Part shown: positions 25,495-34,551 of the stretch, piece by piece
Position numbering within the stretch: the stretch's first letter is position 1
Layout: each line of letters opens with the position of its first letter
Notes under the pieces: model-generated
Told to the model about the DNA's origin: nothing
The model's input: only the letters and a program-made list of their open reading frames with translations
Databases searched by the model: none
Position numbers and translations under genes: made by a program
Assembly: GCA_964645835.1 (NCBI GenBank)
Contig: CAZYDG010000032.1
Location: forward strand, 1-64,000
From: CAZBME01 sp964645835
GTDB taxonomy: Bacteria > Desulfobacterota > Syntrophia > Syntrophales > UBA8958
Direction of reading: 5' to 3'
Length of the DNA: 64,000 bases

Positions 25495-26265
25495 TTATTG
25501 CCCGTTACGCCCAGCTCCGGTTTTGAGAATATGGAGAAGCTCGTTGAAGAGGTCTTGAGCCTGAAGGTGTATATCTTCAACAGCGGCCAATTTTTGAATG
25601 GTCTCATCCGCGCGATTTTGCCGTAACAATTCTATTACTTGCGAAGTCTTCATCTTGACGTCACCTAGCAATTTGTCGAGATCATTGGCGATGCGCTCAA
25701 CCAGGATGCTTATGGCATCTGATGCTTGTTCCCGCAGCAGGCCGTTTTCCATGCGCTTTCGGTTTGTAATATCCCGGTTGCTGCCGCGGATACCCTGATA
25801 TTGTCCATTTTCGTCATAGACAGGATTAAATGCCAGGGCGATTCGGCGTTCCTCTCCATCAAGGCGGATGATTCGGAATTCTATTTTACAGACGCCGATT
25901 TCTGCCCGCTTGCGATGAAGGTTTTCAGAAACCCGGGACAGGTCATCAGGATGAATGATGCGGAAAAGAAGGGTGGGGTCGGACGCGAAGGCATCGCTTT
26001 TATAACCTGTTATTCTTTCACAGGCCAAAGATGTGTAGATGAATTCCGCCGCCGGACTCAACCAGAATTCCCAATCATAGGTGTGATCGGCGATAAGCCG
26101 GTATTTGGCTTCCGATTGAACGAGGCTCTTATTCCTGCTTTTTAATTCCTCATTCGTTTTTTCTAAGGCGGCAAGGTGTGCCTTGGCTTCCGCATATTCG
26201 TGAATCAATTGTTTTTTCGATTTCTCTTTATCCGTCATTGCTCTTCTGAGGTCCTCTTGTTTCAA
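25495..26265 (-). CDS. Coiled-coil PAS-domain protein without a kinase domain
   Basis: A 256-residue soluble protein. Residues 1-55 form a coiled coil (AEAKAHLAALEKTNEELKSR). Residues about 60-175 are a PAS/PAC domain (YRLIADHTYDWEFWLSP, IIHPDDLSRV, the PAC ending GSNRDITNRKR). The C-terminal 80 residues are helical (ISILVERIANDLDKLLGDV, DIHLQAQDLFNELLHIL) and resemble a dimerisation helix, but they lack an H box and there is no ATPase domain. It could be a truncated sensor kinase or a free-standing sensor that acts by protein contact. It converges on the oxidoreductase gene with a 10-bp gap. Confidence 0.75.
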   Translation of the reverse strand: MKQEDLRRAMTDKEKSKKQLIHEYAEAKAHLAALEKTNEELKSRNKSLVQSEAKYRLIADHTYDWEFWLSPAAEFIYTSLACERITGYKSDAFASDPTLLFRIIHPDDLSRVSENLHRKRAEIGVCKIEFRIIRLDGEERRIALAFNPVYDENGQYQGIRGSNRDITNRKRMENGLLREQASDAISILVERIANDLDKLLGDVKMKTSQVIELLRQNRADETIQKLAAVEDIHLQAQDLFNELLHILKTGAGRNGQ

Positions 26266-26324
26266 TTATAAGCCGGTGCAGGTCATTAATATAATAAGAG
26301 CGGTCTGTCAATCCTGTCCGCAAT

Positions 26325-26505
26325 TCGCCGCCAAATTTCATGATGCGGGGATTGGCCTTCCAGTTCAGGGGATTTTTCCTCTTATTCTACCTGCAAACGA
26401 CAATAATGATACGAGTTTAGAAAAAACTATTCACCTCCAGACCAATCCACCGCTTTCCTTGGTCAGACGGGAATCAAAGTCTTTAGGTTTTTGTGGTGGA
26501 TCTGG
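26325..26505 (+). repeat. Dispersed repeat family B, copy 2
   Basis: Left arm GCGGGGATTGGCCTTCCAGT and right arm CACCTCCAGACCAATCCACC flank a decayed core (CTGCAAACGACAATAATGATA). The element ends with AAGTCTTTAGGTTTTTGTGG, a tail also seen in inverted form in copy 1. It occupies most of the 330-bp gap before the cupin gene; nothing else is apparent there. Confidence 0.6.
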
Positions 26506-26595
26506 TCTGGGTTCTGTTCCTTGACATGAGGGTCATGAAAGGACTATAGCGTCCCCATTAAACTATTAAAAATAACTGAGAGGTTAAGTGAGATA

Positions 26596-27033
26596 ATGGA
26601 TAAAAAATGTCGCACAATGTTTTCTTATGCGTTGGTTTTGAGTTTCCTTTGTTTAACCAATCCAGTATCGGCTTACGACAGTGGCGTGACGGTCAAGACC
26701 CTTTTGAAATCAACGACGGCCGCCAACGGACAGCACCATGAATACCTGAAAACCGACCGGCCTGAAGTTACGGCATGCATTGTGGAAATTGCCCCCGGCG
26801 CACAGACGGGATGGCATTCACATAGTGTTCCCGTTTATGCCTATGTTATGGAAGGAACCCTCATGGTCACCCTGGAAGACGGCAAGGTTTTTAGCTTTGA
26901 GAAAGGGCAGGCCTTAATCGAGGTGATGAACATTGCCCATAACGGAAAGAGCGTAGGCAAAGAAAAAGTGCGTCTTTTAGTATTCTACACAGGAGAAGAG
27001 GGCAAACCTATGAGTGTCAAGGTGTCGCCCTGA
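26596..27033 (+). CDS. Exported single-domain cupin protein
   Basis: A 145-residue protein with a signal peptide (MDKKCRTMFSYALVLSFLCLTNPVSAYD, cleavage after VSA). The cupin barrel follows, with motif 1 as GAQTGWHSHSVPVYAYVMEGTL (the two His and a Glu as metal ligands) and motif 2 as GQALIEVMNIAHNGKSVGKE. Such periplasmic small cupins bind a divalent metal; the activity is unknown. It lies just ahead of a methyltransferase gene (10-bp gap) and may share its transcript. Confidence 0.8.
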   Translation: MDKKCRTMFSYALVLSFLCLTNPVSAYDSGVTVKTLLKSTTAANGQHHEYLKTDRPEVTACIVEIAPGAQTGWHSHSVPVYAYVMEGTLMVTLEDGKVFSFEKGQALIEVMNIAHNGKSVGKEKVRLLVFYTGEEGKPMSVKVSP

Positions 27034-27043
27034 AGAACCCATT

Positions 27044-27823
27044 ATGTTTCGACGCATCGGAGAAAACATAGTTAAGCTTACGAGGAACGTCAGAAAAGAA
27101 ACGGATCTGGACCGGGCCGCAGGTCTCTACTGGCGCATGAGCGAAGTGGATGACAGGGTGCAGGACCAATCACACTGGTGCGGCGCCATGAGATGGGGCC
27201 GTGACCGGTGGATCGAGTATGGAGATTTCTACTTTAATGAAGCATTGAAAAATTTACAACGCTTTGCAGCACCGGAATATGTGGAATGCCTGTCTGCCAA
27301 GGTCGCTCTGGAATGGGGGTGCGGCGGCGGATCGATTGTAAGGCCGTTATGCCAGCATTTTTCCCTCGTATATGGTGTTGACATTTCCGGAGCGACGCTT
27401 ACGGAATGCGAAAACCAGATGGTGAAACTGGGACTTAATAATTTTCATAAAGTATTTGTCCCTTCTCAAAATCCCGAAGATGCTGTGAAAGAAGCAGTGG
27501 AAGGATCGGTCGACTTCATCATTTCTATTGGTGTATTTCAACATTTTCCGTCAAAGCGCTACACGCAGGATGTGCTTCATACCATGGGGAGACTGCTCAA
27601 AAGCGGGGCCTTCGCCCTTATCCAGGTGCGGTATTTTGAAGGTTTGCAAAAGTTCCGGCAGAAAGACCAGGACTATGCAAGAAATGTAATCTACATGACA
27701 TCATTTACGATTGAAGAATTCTCTTCGCAGCTTAAAACCGCCGGCTTTACCTTGCTCGCGAGGGAAAGGGATCTTGAAGGCGAAGGTGATTGCCATGACT
27801 ATTATTTTATCCGGAAGCGATAA
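27044..27823 (+). CDS. Class I SAM-dependent methyltransferase
   Basis: A 259-residue methyltransferase of the Rossmann type. Motif I is VALEWGCGGGSIVRPL, the acidic end of beta 2 is VYGVDISGATL, and motif IV is VDFIISIGVFQHFPS, after which comes the usual MGRLLKSGAFALIQVRY strand. The N-terminal extension (SEVDDRVQDQSHWCGAMRWG) is not informative. The substrate is unknown, and nothing in the neighbourhood points to one. The start is ATG 27044; an upstream GTG at 27014 would overlap the cupin stop. Confidence 0.82.
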   Translation: MFRRIGENIVKLTRNVRKETDLDRAAGLYWRMSEVDDRVQDQSHWCGAMRWGRDRWIEYGDFYFNEALKNLQRFAAPEYVECLSAKVALEWGCGGGSIVRPLCQHFSLVYGVDISGATLTECENQMVKLGLNNFHKVFVPSQNPEDAVKEAVEGSVDFIISIGVFQHFPSKRYTQDVLHTMGRLLKSGAFALIQVRYFEGLQKFRQKDQDYARNVIYMTSFTIEEFSSQLKTAGFTLLARERDLEGEGDCHDYYFIRKR

Positions 27824-27941
27824 ACTCACCTCTATCTGAGTTTTTACCTGCCATATCACACCCTTTTAATCATCATTGAAAACCAATCTTGGGAATATTA
27901 AATATTGAAACACAAAACCTGCGATCCGAGGTGAATTAATC

Positions 27942-28358
27942 ATGAACCGGGAAGTTGTTCTGTTTTATAATGACCTGCTTGCAGCAGAAAGGGCCGGTGT
28001 AGAAGTCTTAAGCGGTTTGATTCGGATGACGGAAATCCCTGACTTAAAGGCGCTGATGGGAAGATTCCTCCGGGATGAGGGGATGAACTGTCAGATTCTC
28101 GCTACACTCATAAGAAATTCCGGGGAGGAGCCATGGAAGAAAACCGGTGATTTTGTTGAAAAGGTTGCCCGGCTGGAAAGGATGGAAGATAAAATCAGCT
28201 TGCTGGTCAAAGGGCAAGAATGGGTGGCAAGGAGAATCAGAAAGAATCGCGCAATATTTACTTATGGTTCCGAGGCAATATTCATGGAATCCATTAAGAT
28301 TCAGCACGAAGAGAACGTCGATCAACTTAAGCGCATTTCAGGCATTTCCAAATTGTAA
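27942..28358 (+). CDS. Ferritin-like helical protein (DUF6306-type)
   Basis: A 138-residue all-helical protein. The pattern FYNDLLAAERAGVEVL, MGRFLRDEGMNCQILATLI and ESIKIQHEENVDQL places Glu and His residues on four long helices, as in small ferritin-like or rubrerythrin-like domains, and resembles DUF6306 proteins. The function is not known; a di-metal site is possible but the second E-x-x-H is not convincing. It has a good RBS (CGAGGTGAATTAATC before ATG) and stands alone. Confidence 0.6.
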   Translation: MNREVVLFYNDLLAAERAGVEVLSGLIRMTEIPDLKALMGRFLRDEGMNCQILATLIRNSGEEPWKKTGDFVEKVARLERMEDKISLLVKGQEWVARRIRKNRAIFTYGSEAIFMESIKIQHEENVDQLKRISGISKL

Positions 28359-28470
28359 TTTCCCCCTTCAAAACTTACACCATGCGAAGGAGCGTTAGCA
28401 ACCGCAGCAACCTCACAGTTAAATGAAAAGAGAGATTGCCGCGGGCTACGCCCTTCTAAGAAACTTGAGG

Positions 28471-28557
28471 TGTCATTGCGAGCGAAGCGCGGCAATCTTG
28501 CGTATACTCATTATTGATAGATTGCCACGACGCCTGAGAGGCGTCTCGCAATGACAG
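28471..28557. repeat. Paired GTCATTGCGAG inverted repeats
   Basis: GTCATTGCGAGCGAAGCGCG-GCAATC faces the inverted GATTGCC...CTCGCAATGAC 60 bp further on. This common deltaproteobacterial repeat pair also occurs, decayed, at 11794-11866. It fills the gap between convergent genes. Confidence 0.65.
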
Positions 28558-28660
28558 CAATTCTCTTCCATGAATAGCACCGGCATTTATTACGGGGTCA
28601 GTTGCTCGCAATGCCTTAGTTTGGTTACCCCGTCCCTGCAGTCACTCGGAATAATAGCGA

Positions 28661-30010
28661 TTAAACGACACCCTTTTCCGCCAGCTCCTTGAGTTTTGCA
28701 GGGCCATAGCCTAGAAATTTCAAATAGATGTGACCATTGTCGTAACCAACGGGACGGCAGACCCATTTCGTACGGGGTGGTGTCTCCGTTGCCTTCCATT
28801 GCGCCTGAGCGCAAAGGATGGAGCCGTAGATCGGGTCCTGTACGGCAGTAAAAACTCCGCGGTCCCGCCAGAATTCGTCATGCATTGTTTTCCAGGGCGA
28901 TACGATTTCGGCTACTACGGGAGTAATGGGCGACAGCCGGCCGGTTTTGGCATATTCGATGGACTTGAGCGTCAATTCTTCACTGGTGTATTTTATCGTT
29001 TCCTCATTGATCATGGCCTGGTACTTGAGCTGCCAGTCCTTTTTCATGAAGGGCGCCAGGGACGTCCACTCTTCCGCTCCCCATTCGTCGTATTTCCCCA
29101 GAATATCCGCAAAGGCCTTCCACATCTCCAGGCGCAGGCCGCCGAGGAAGACGCCACCATCCTTAGTGGGGAAGAATCCATAGAGCCAGAGGGCCGTATC
29201 GAGATTTCCGAACCGCTCGTTGAGGACGTGCTGGTCGGCGTACCAGTGTAGTGCATAGTCGTGAAGTCGTTCGTAAGCCTCCGGTGTGCAGACATCGATG
29301 GCCTGTCCTTCGCCGGTAAGTTCCCGGTAATAGACAGCGGCGAGGATGCCCATTGCGCCGAATGTCCCGGCGGACGACCACGCAATCCACGGACCCGCCT
29401 TGGTCGGTACGGCGTACGGCATTTCGTCTACGGTCTTTCCTTCCGGCAGAATCTCACCCGTTCCGTATTGGATTCCGGAGCGTGCCTGACTTACGTTGTC
29501 GTAATCATATTGTTTCCTTGAACATTCCGGGCCGAACTGGCCATGTCCGCTGATAGACGTATAGATCAGACGGGGATTGATTTCAGCCAGTTCTTCATAA
29601 CCTATTCCCCAAGCGTCCATTGTCCCCGCCGGGTATGTTTCGATGAGGATATCCGCCTGTCCTACAAAGGATTTGAGTATCTCCCGGCCTTCTTCTGTCT
29701 CCAGGTTCAAAGTGATGTGATGTTTATTACGCCCTTCCTGGAGATAGGCGAGGCCCGTATCCTTGTACATGAAGCCGTCCGGGGAATAGGTCCGGACCAG
29801 ATCGCCTCCCGGGGTCTCGATACGAATTGTTTTAGCGCCCAATTCGGCAAGTAATGATGAACAGACGCATCCGGCCATGCTTCGGGAGCTGATATCGAGC
29901 ACGACGAGGTCATCTAAGGCCTCCGGTTTGAGATAGTTTTTTGCAGGGTCATCCAGTGATCGGATGTGGTCCGCCCATTCCGCCCATTTTGGTCTTTTAT
30001 GATCCACCAT
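28661..30010 (-). CDS. Class III CoA-transferase (CaiB/BaiF), second subunit
   Basis: A 449-residue formyl-CoA-transferase-family protein (LDDLVVLDISSRSMAGCVCSSL; GAKTIRIETPGGDLVRTY; ADILIETYPAGTMDAWGIGYEEL; YTSISGHGQFGP). It follows its paralogue by six bases behind a perfect GAGGAGGTGA RBS, so the two probably form a heteromer like BbsE/BbsF, which moves CoA from succinyl-CoA to benzylsuccinate. Where the family has its catalytic Asp, this subunit reads GPWIAWSSAGTFGAMG and appears to lack it. No bss or bbs genes are in the window, so the substrate could be another aryl or alkyl succinate or an unrelated acid. Confidence 0.82.
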   Translation of the reverse strand: MVDHKRPKWAEWADHIRSLDDPAKNYLKPEALDDLVVLDISSRSMAGCVCSSLLAELGAKTIRIETPGGDLVRTYSPDGFMYKDTGLAYLQEGRNKHHITLNLETEEGREILKSFVGQADILIETYPAGTMDAWGIGYEELAEINPRLIYTSISGHGQFGPECSRKQYDYDNVSQARSGIQYGTGEILPEGKTVDEMPYAVPTKAGPWIAWSSAGTFGAMGILAAVYYRELTGEGQAIDVCTPEAYERLHDYALHWYADQHVLNERFGNLDTALWLYGFFPTKDGGVFLGGLRLEMWKAFADILGKYDEWGAEEWTSLAPFMKKDWQLKYQAMINEETIKYTSEELTLKSIEYAKTGRLSPITPVVAEIVSPWKTMHDEFWRDRGVFTAVQDPIYGSILCAQAQWKATETPPRTKWVCRPVGYDNGHIYLKFLGYGPAKLKELAEKGVV

Positions 30011-30016
30011 CGCTTA

Positions 30017-31345
30017 TCACCTCCTCAGAATTGCGCCTGACTGCCCGTCCCAGTCTGCAGGCGGCCGCCGGCCTTGCTGATCCTTCCATTTTCCCAGCAC
30101 ACCGTGAAGATAAAGTTCAGAGATCTGGGTCTGGTTCCTCCCAAGGAGCTTCGACATGATATAATCGTTGTCGAATCCCACGGGTCTGACCGACCATCTG
30201 TGTTTCGGAGGCGACTTGGACATCATGACGGGAAATTCATGATCCACGTATTGTCCATACATGGGATCGTCGATCTCCTTCACAAATCCCCGTGTGCGCC
30301 GGTGGATGTTTTCGTTCATGTCTTGCGATGTATGCAGCCGCGTGGCGGAAAAGCCGTATTCGATGCCCAGCGCTTCCACCTCTGCTGCCGACTTGGTTCT
30401 GACCCAATCCGCAATGATTTTGAGAATCGCGAGGGCATTTTCGTCCTTCAGGCGTATTGTGTGTTCTGCAAAACGGGGATCGGAGGCAAGGCCGGGCTGC
30501 CCCATGGCCGTGCAGAGCCCTTTGAATTCATCGGCCGCCGGTGCAGCCAGGGCAACGAAGAGATCGTCTTTGCAAAGGAATGTATCGGCTGGACAGATGA
30601 GCAAGTCCCGGTTTCCTGCCGGCTCGACCCCTTTGCCCGTAAGCTGCTGATAGGGCCATACCCAACCCATGGCGCGCATTATATTTTCGCTCTGGGACAT
30701 TTCTATATACTGCCCTTTGCCGGTCCTTTGCCGATGACGCAATGCTGCAAGGACGGCAACTTCTCCCATCATGGCGCCGAAAACATCACATATCCAGATA
30801 CTCTGCTTGAGGGGCGGCCGGCCGGGGAAGCTGGACATCCAGGCATAGCCGGCCAGTGCCTGCGCTGCACCATCATTGGATGGCCGGTCCTGTTCGGCAT
30901 AAAGGCCCCATTGACCGAAGCCGTTCTTTTCGATGTAGATAATGCCGGGATTGTGTTCTTTTACCTCCTCATAGCCGATGTTCCAGCGTTTTGTCACACC
31001 GGGTCGGAGGTTGAACTCCACAATGTCGGATTTGGCTATCAGTTCTTTGAAGATATCCTGGGCCATGGTGTTGTGAAGGTCGAGGGCCATGAAGTACTTG
31101 GAGGGATTTATGTGCATGAACATGGGCCCCTGTTCTTTGTAAAACCAGCCGAAGGGATTCAGGGAGCGGGTGACATCTCCCACAGGGGGTAATTCGATCT
31201 TGATAACCTCCGCCCCCATTTCAGCAAGAAAGGATGGCCCCGCCGGGCCGAACAGCAGCGTACAGACCTCGAGGACCCGGACTCCTTTAAGCGGGCCGGG
31301 TTTTCTGAATTTGTTTTTGACATAATCTTTGAAGACATCAGACAT
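30017..31345 (-). CDS. Class III CoA-transferase (CaiB/BaiF), first subunit
   Basis: A 442-residue CaiB/BaiF protein (LKGVRVLEVCTLLFGPAGPS; GAEVIKIELPPVGDVTRSL; SDIVEFNLRPGVTKRWNIGY; IYIEKNGFGQWG). The segment QSIWICDVFGAMMGEVAVL holds an Asp at the position of the catalytic aspartate that forms the aspartyl-CoA thioester in this family, so it is probably the active subunit. The ATG at 31345 with GAGGGAGG in front is preferred to the upstream in-frame ATGs, which add 29 residues without family similarity. With its partner downstream it resembles BbsE/BbsF and related syntroph enzymes; the acid substrate is undetermined. Confidence 0.83.
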   Translation of the reverse strand: MSDVFKDYVKNKFRKPGPLKGVRVLEVCTLLFGPAGPSFLAEMGAEVIKIELPPVGDVTRSLNPFGWFYKEQGPMFMHINPSKYFMALDLHNTMAQDIFKELIAKSDIVEFNLRPGVTKRWNIGYEEVKEHNPGIIYIEKNGFGQWGLYAEQDRPSNDGAAQALAGYAWMSSFPGRPPLKQSIWICDVFGAMMGEVAVLAALRHRQRTGKGQYIEMSQSENIMRAMGWVWPYQQLTGKGVEPAGNRDLLICPADTFLCKDDLFVALAAPAADEFKGLCTAMGQPGLASDPRFAEHTIRLKDENALAILKIIADWVRTKSAAEVEALGIEYGFSATRLHTSQDMNENIHRRTRGFVKEIDDPMYGQYVDHEFPVMMSKSPPKHRWSVRPVGFDNDYIMSKLLGRNQTQISELYLHGVLGKWKDQQGRRPPADWDGQSGAILRR

Positions 31346-31475
31346 GACGTTCCCTCCCTCAGAACCAGGACGGCCTCTGGCCGTCTGCATGTGTTTAACT
31401 TCTCGAAATATGCCTTTTTGACGCAGCCGCACTTCTGCATTCGCTATAATATATTCCCTTTAATCACCTCCCCTT

Positions 31476-31648
31476 CAGGCTGTTGAAAAATGTCCATCTG
31501 CTTCGTTGCGCTACAAGCTTCCCCCGCTTTCGCTTGGGGCAGGCTTAATCGGCGTACTTCTATATACGCCTCATTCCTCAGCATTTGCGCGCCTTACATC
31601 CGGGAATTTTTGAACAGCCTGCCATAATCGCGTTTTCCAGCAACTTGT
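31476..31648 (-). repeat. Dispersed repeat family A, copy 2
   Basis: Begins CAGGCTGTTGAAAAATGTCC, carries an extra CTTCCCCCGCTTTCGCTTGG hairpin segment in the middle, and ends TTTTTGAACAGCCTGCC plus CCAGCAACTTG. The orientation is opposite to copies 1 and 5. Confidence 0.7.
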
Positions 31649-31777
31649 TATATCAACGCCGGTGCGGCTTTCCTGTTGCGGTTATAAATATTGAAAAACA
31701 AAACCCTATTTTATCACCATATGTAAAGTGAAATAGCCCGTGTGTCAAGAAGCAATATGTGGCATAATGGCAGGTGC

Positions 31778-31976
31778 AAACCCACCACTAAGACCCAGAC
31801 TTTGGTGCATGTCTGCCATGAGAATCGGGGTATTGGTCTGGAGGTGAATAGGATTTTTCCATCTCGTATCAGTTGTGTCATCTTCAGGTGTAACAATGGA
31901 AAAATTCCCTGAACCGGAAGGCCAGTGCATCGATTCTCTCCACTTGATTTGGCTATAATTCGGTGATGGATTACGG
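31778..31976 (-). repeat. Dispersed repeat family B, copy 3
   Basis: Inverted copy: CGGGGTATTGGTCTGGAGGT ... GGAAAAATTCCCTGAACCGG form the two arms, and the end CACTTGATTTGGCTATAATT matches copies 4 and 5. With repeat A just before it, this fills the 700-bp gap upstream of trpS; no gene is seen there. Confidence 0.65.
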
Positions 31977-32062
31977 TAAGTCGAATCATTGACATAACCG
32001 GTTCATTTTGTTATAGGAGCCGCTCAATTTCCCGATTTCACAAGGATCGGCATGGAGGAGAC

Positions 32063-33064
32063 GTGAACAAAAAACGTATATTAAGCGGGATGCGACCGAC
32101 GGGATACCTGCATTTGGGTAATTTGCACGGGGCCTTGCAAAATTGGATCGATCTGCAGAATGACGGACAATACGAATGCTTCTATTTTGTTGCCGACTGG
32201 CATGCCCTGACCAGCGATTATGCCGACACGTCGCAGATTGCGGCTTTTTCACACGAAATGGTTATCGATTGGCTTGCATCGGGTATCGATCCCGAAAAGA
32301 GTACCATTTTCGTCCAATCAAGCATCAAGGAGCATTCTGAGCTTTTTTTGCTTTTGTCTATGATTACCCCTCTTGCATGGTTGGAACGAAACCCGACCTA
32401 TAAGGAAATGCGAGCTGAACTTACCAATAAGGACCTGTCCAATCTGGGTTTTCTGGCTTATCCCGTGCTTCAGGCGGCGGACATTATCATGTATAAAGCC
32501 TTTGGTGTTCCCGTCGGCGTTGATCAATTGCCCCATGTCGAATTGACCCGTGAAATCGCCCGTCGTTTCAACTATCTGTATGGCGAGATATTTCCGGAAC
32601 CGAAGACCCTGATGACGGATGTACCGAAACTGCTTGGGATAGACGGGCGGAAAATGAGCAAGTCCTACGATAACGCGATTTTTATCAGCGACCGGGGTGA
32701 CGAGCTATACCGAAAGGTGACGTCCATGTTCACGGATCCCAAAAGACAGCGGCGCAAAGACCCGGGAAGCCCCGAGGTCTGTAATGTCTACGCTTTCCAT
32801 GGCATTTACACGCCTGAAGAAAAAGTAAAAGAGATCGAAGTTGAATGCCGGCGGGCCGGTATCGGCTGTACGGATTGCAAAAAATGGCTGGCGGCGAATA
32901 TGGCCAAGGGCATGGAATCTACCCATGAGCGGCGGGATTACTATCTGAACCATCCTGATGAAGTCAAAGGCATCCTAGCCGACGGCTGCAATAGGGCCAG
33001 GCAGGTGGCCCAGGCAACTATGGAAGAGGTGCGGCGCGCCATGAAAATCGCCATGAAAATCTAA
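32063..33064 (+). CDS. trpS: Tryptophan--tRNA ligase
   Basis: A class I aminoacyl-tRNA synthetase of 333 residues, the usual bacterial TrpRS size. The HIGH-type motif is in GMRPTGYLHLGNLHGAL and the KMSKS loop in GRKMSKSYDNAI. ADWHALTSDY, VQAADI-like LQAADIIMYKAFGVPVGVDQ and the C-terminal CKKWLA segment are also typical. The start is GTG at 32063 behind GGAGGAG. The stop overlaps the scpA ATG by one base, so the trpS-scpA-scpB order is translationally coupled, as seen in other deltaproteobacteria. Confidence 0.95.
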   Translation: MNKKRILSGMRPTGYLHLGNLHGALQNWIDLQNDGQYECFYFVADWHALTSDYADTSQIAAFSHEMVIDWLASGIDPEKSTIFVQSSIKEHSELFLLLSMITPLAWLERNPTYKEMRAELTNKDLSNLGFLAYPVLQAADIIMYKAFGVPVGVDQLPHVELTREIARRFNYLYGEIFPEPKTLMTDVPKLLGIDGRKMSKSYDNAIFISDRGDELYRKVTSMFTDPKRQRRKDPGSPEVCNVYAFHGIYTPEEKVKEIEVECRRAGIGCTDCKKWLAANMAKGMESTHERRDYYLNHPDEVKGILADGCNRARQVAQATMEEVRRAMKIAMKI

Positions 33065-33813
33065 TGACGGATTATGAAGTAAAGCTGGACATTTTCGAGG
33101 GGCCTCTCGATCTCCTGCTCTACCTTATAAAAAAGAATGAAATCGATATTTATGATATTCCCATTGCCCTCATCACTGAGCAATATCTCCAATATATGGA
33201 GATGTTGAAGGCTCTAAATCTTGATCTTGATCTGGCTGGGGAATACCTCGTTTACGCATCGTCATTGATTCACATTAAGTCCCGCATGCTTTTACCCGAC
33301 CCTGATTCGGGGGAAGATGACGAAGAGATCGATCCCCGGATGGAACTGGTCCGGCAGCTCCTCGAATACCAGACTTATAAAGAAGCGTCTTTGGCCCTTA
33401 ATGAGCGGCCTCAACTGGAACGGGACATTTTCAAGCGGGGCGGCGCGGTCATGGATACCGCAAACGATGTTGCTGATGTGAAAGACCAACTTCTCGAGGT
33501 GAGCCTCTTCGATCTGGTGGAGGCCTTTCAACGGATCATTGCTAAGGCGAAGCCGATGTCGCTTATGGAGATCGAGGGAGAAAAGATATCCCTGACGGAC
33601 AAGATCGCCTATATCAAGGAGCGTTTAAGGCTGGAAAAGAGTCTTACCTTTGTGGACCTGCTGGAAGGGCAAAAGAGCCGGCGTCAATTGATCTATACCT
33701 TTCTGGCAATCCTGGAACTGGTCAAAATGCGTGTCATCGGGGCCTATCAGTCGGCGCCGTTTGCAGCTATCAGGATTTTTCTCGAAGAAGAATGGGACAC
33801 CGGGCATGAATGA
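33064..33813 (+). CDS. scpA: Segregation and condensation protein A
   Basis: The kleisin subunit of the SMC-ScpAB condensin, which bridges SMC heads and organises the chromosome. The 249-residue protein has the conserved N-terminus YEVKLDIFEGPLDLLLYLIKK and DIYDIPIALITEQYL, LAGEYLVYASSLIHIKSRMLLP, and a C-terminal winged helix (FLAILELVKMRVIGAYQSAPF). It overlaps scpB by eight bases. Confidence 0.95.
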   Translation: MTDYEVKLDIFEGPLDLLLYLIKKNEIDIYDIPIALITEQYLQYMEMLKALNLDLDLAGEYLVYASSLIHIKSRMLLPDPDSGEDDEEIDPRMELVRQLLEYQTYKEASLALNERPQLERDIFKRGGAVMDTANDVADVKDQLLEVSLFDLVEAFQRIIAKAKPMSLMEIEGEKISLTDKIAYIKERLRLEKSLTFVDLLEGQKSRRQLIYTFLAILELVKMRVIGAYQSAPFAAIRIFLEEEWDTGHE

Positions 33814-34372
33814 TGTGAAAGCCATTGTCGAAGCCCTTATCTTTGCGTCCGACACCCCTTTGGGGCTGGAAAAGATTGTCGAACATCTCAAAGATAGAGG
33901 CGGTGCGAAGGAAGATATTGTCCAGGTCCTGGCGGATCTAAAGGCGGAATATGATGAACGGCAGGGCGGTTTTGCCCTTCAGGAAGTGGCGGGAGGTTAT
34001 CAGTTTCGCACACGGGCCGATCTGTCCCCATGGATCAAACGCCTCCGGGGCGATAAGGCCGCACTCTTGTCGCCTGCGGCCCTGGAGACACTGGCCGTTG
34101 TTGCCTACCGGCAACCCGTAGTCAAAATAGAAATCGATGCTGCCCGGGGTGTTGATGCGGGTGGAGTCCTCAAAGGGCTCCTCGACCGGAAACTGATACG
34201 CATTGTCGGCCGCAAAGATGTGCCCGGCAAACCCATGCTATACGGCACGACCAAGAAATTTCTCGAGGTCTTTAATCTAAACGATATATCTGAATTGCCC
34301 ACCCTGCGGGAACTCAAAGATCTTCAGAAATCGGCGGGCTATGAACAGCTATCCCTACTCAATGATGAATAA
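33806..34372 (+). CDS. scpB: Segregation and condensation protein B
   Basis: A winged-helix partner of ScpA in the condensin complex. MNDVKAIVEALIFASDTPL is the family N-terminus, and LSPAALETLAVVAYRQPVVK with IRGVD-like DAARGVDAGGVLKGLLDRKLI is its hallmark second winged helix, ending GTTKKFLEVFNLNDISELP. The chosen ATG overlaps the scpA end; the frame is open further upstream, but that would run within scpA. 188 residues, normal for the family. Confidence 0.94.
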   Translation: MNDVKAIVEALIFASDTPLGLEKIVEHLKDRGGAKEDIVQVLADLKAEYDERQGGFALQEVAGGYQFRTRADLSPWIKRLRGDKAALLSPAALETLAVVAYRQPVVKIEIDAARGVDAGGVLKGLLDRKLIRIVGRKDVPGKPMLYGTTKKFLEVFNLNDISELPTLRELKDLQKSAGYEQLSLLNDE

Positions 34373-34390
34373 AGATTCTAATCATGATGG

Positions 34391-34520
34391 CTCGTAAAAA
34401 ATCAAAAATGTTCAAGAATCGTCATTCCGGTGAAAACCGGAATCCAGATATTTCAATGCGTTACACAGGTACTGGACACCGGTTTTCACCGGTGTGACGA
34501 CTTTTTACGAGTTCGTCAAT
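34391..34520. repeat. MITE-like element with nested hairpins
   Basis: Outer arms GGCTCGTAAAAAATC and GACTTTTTACGAGTTC are inverted. Between them lie two hairpins, ATTCCGGTGAAAACCGGAAT and ACACCGGTTTTCACCGGTGT. The 130-bp unit sits between scpB and rluB. Confidence 0.6.
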
Positions 34521-34551
34521 ACTGGTAACCGGTAATTGATAATGGAGTCTT

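Noticed and set aside
30074..31192. Plus-strand 372-codon ORF opposite a CoA-transferase gene
   Set aside because: Antisense to a well-supported CaiB/BaiF gene; the translation has no family features and many rare codon choices.
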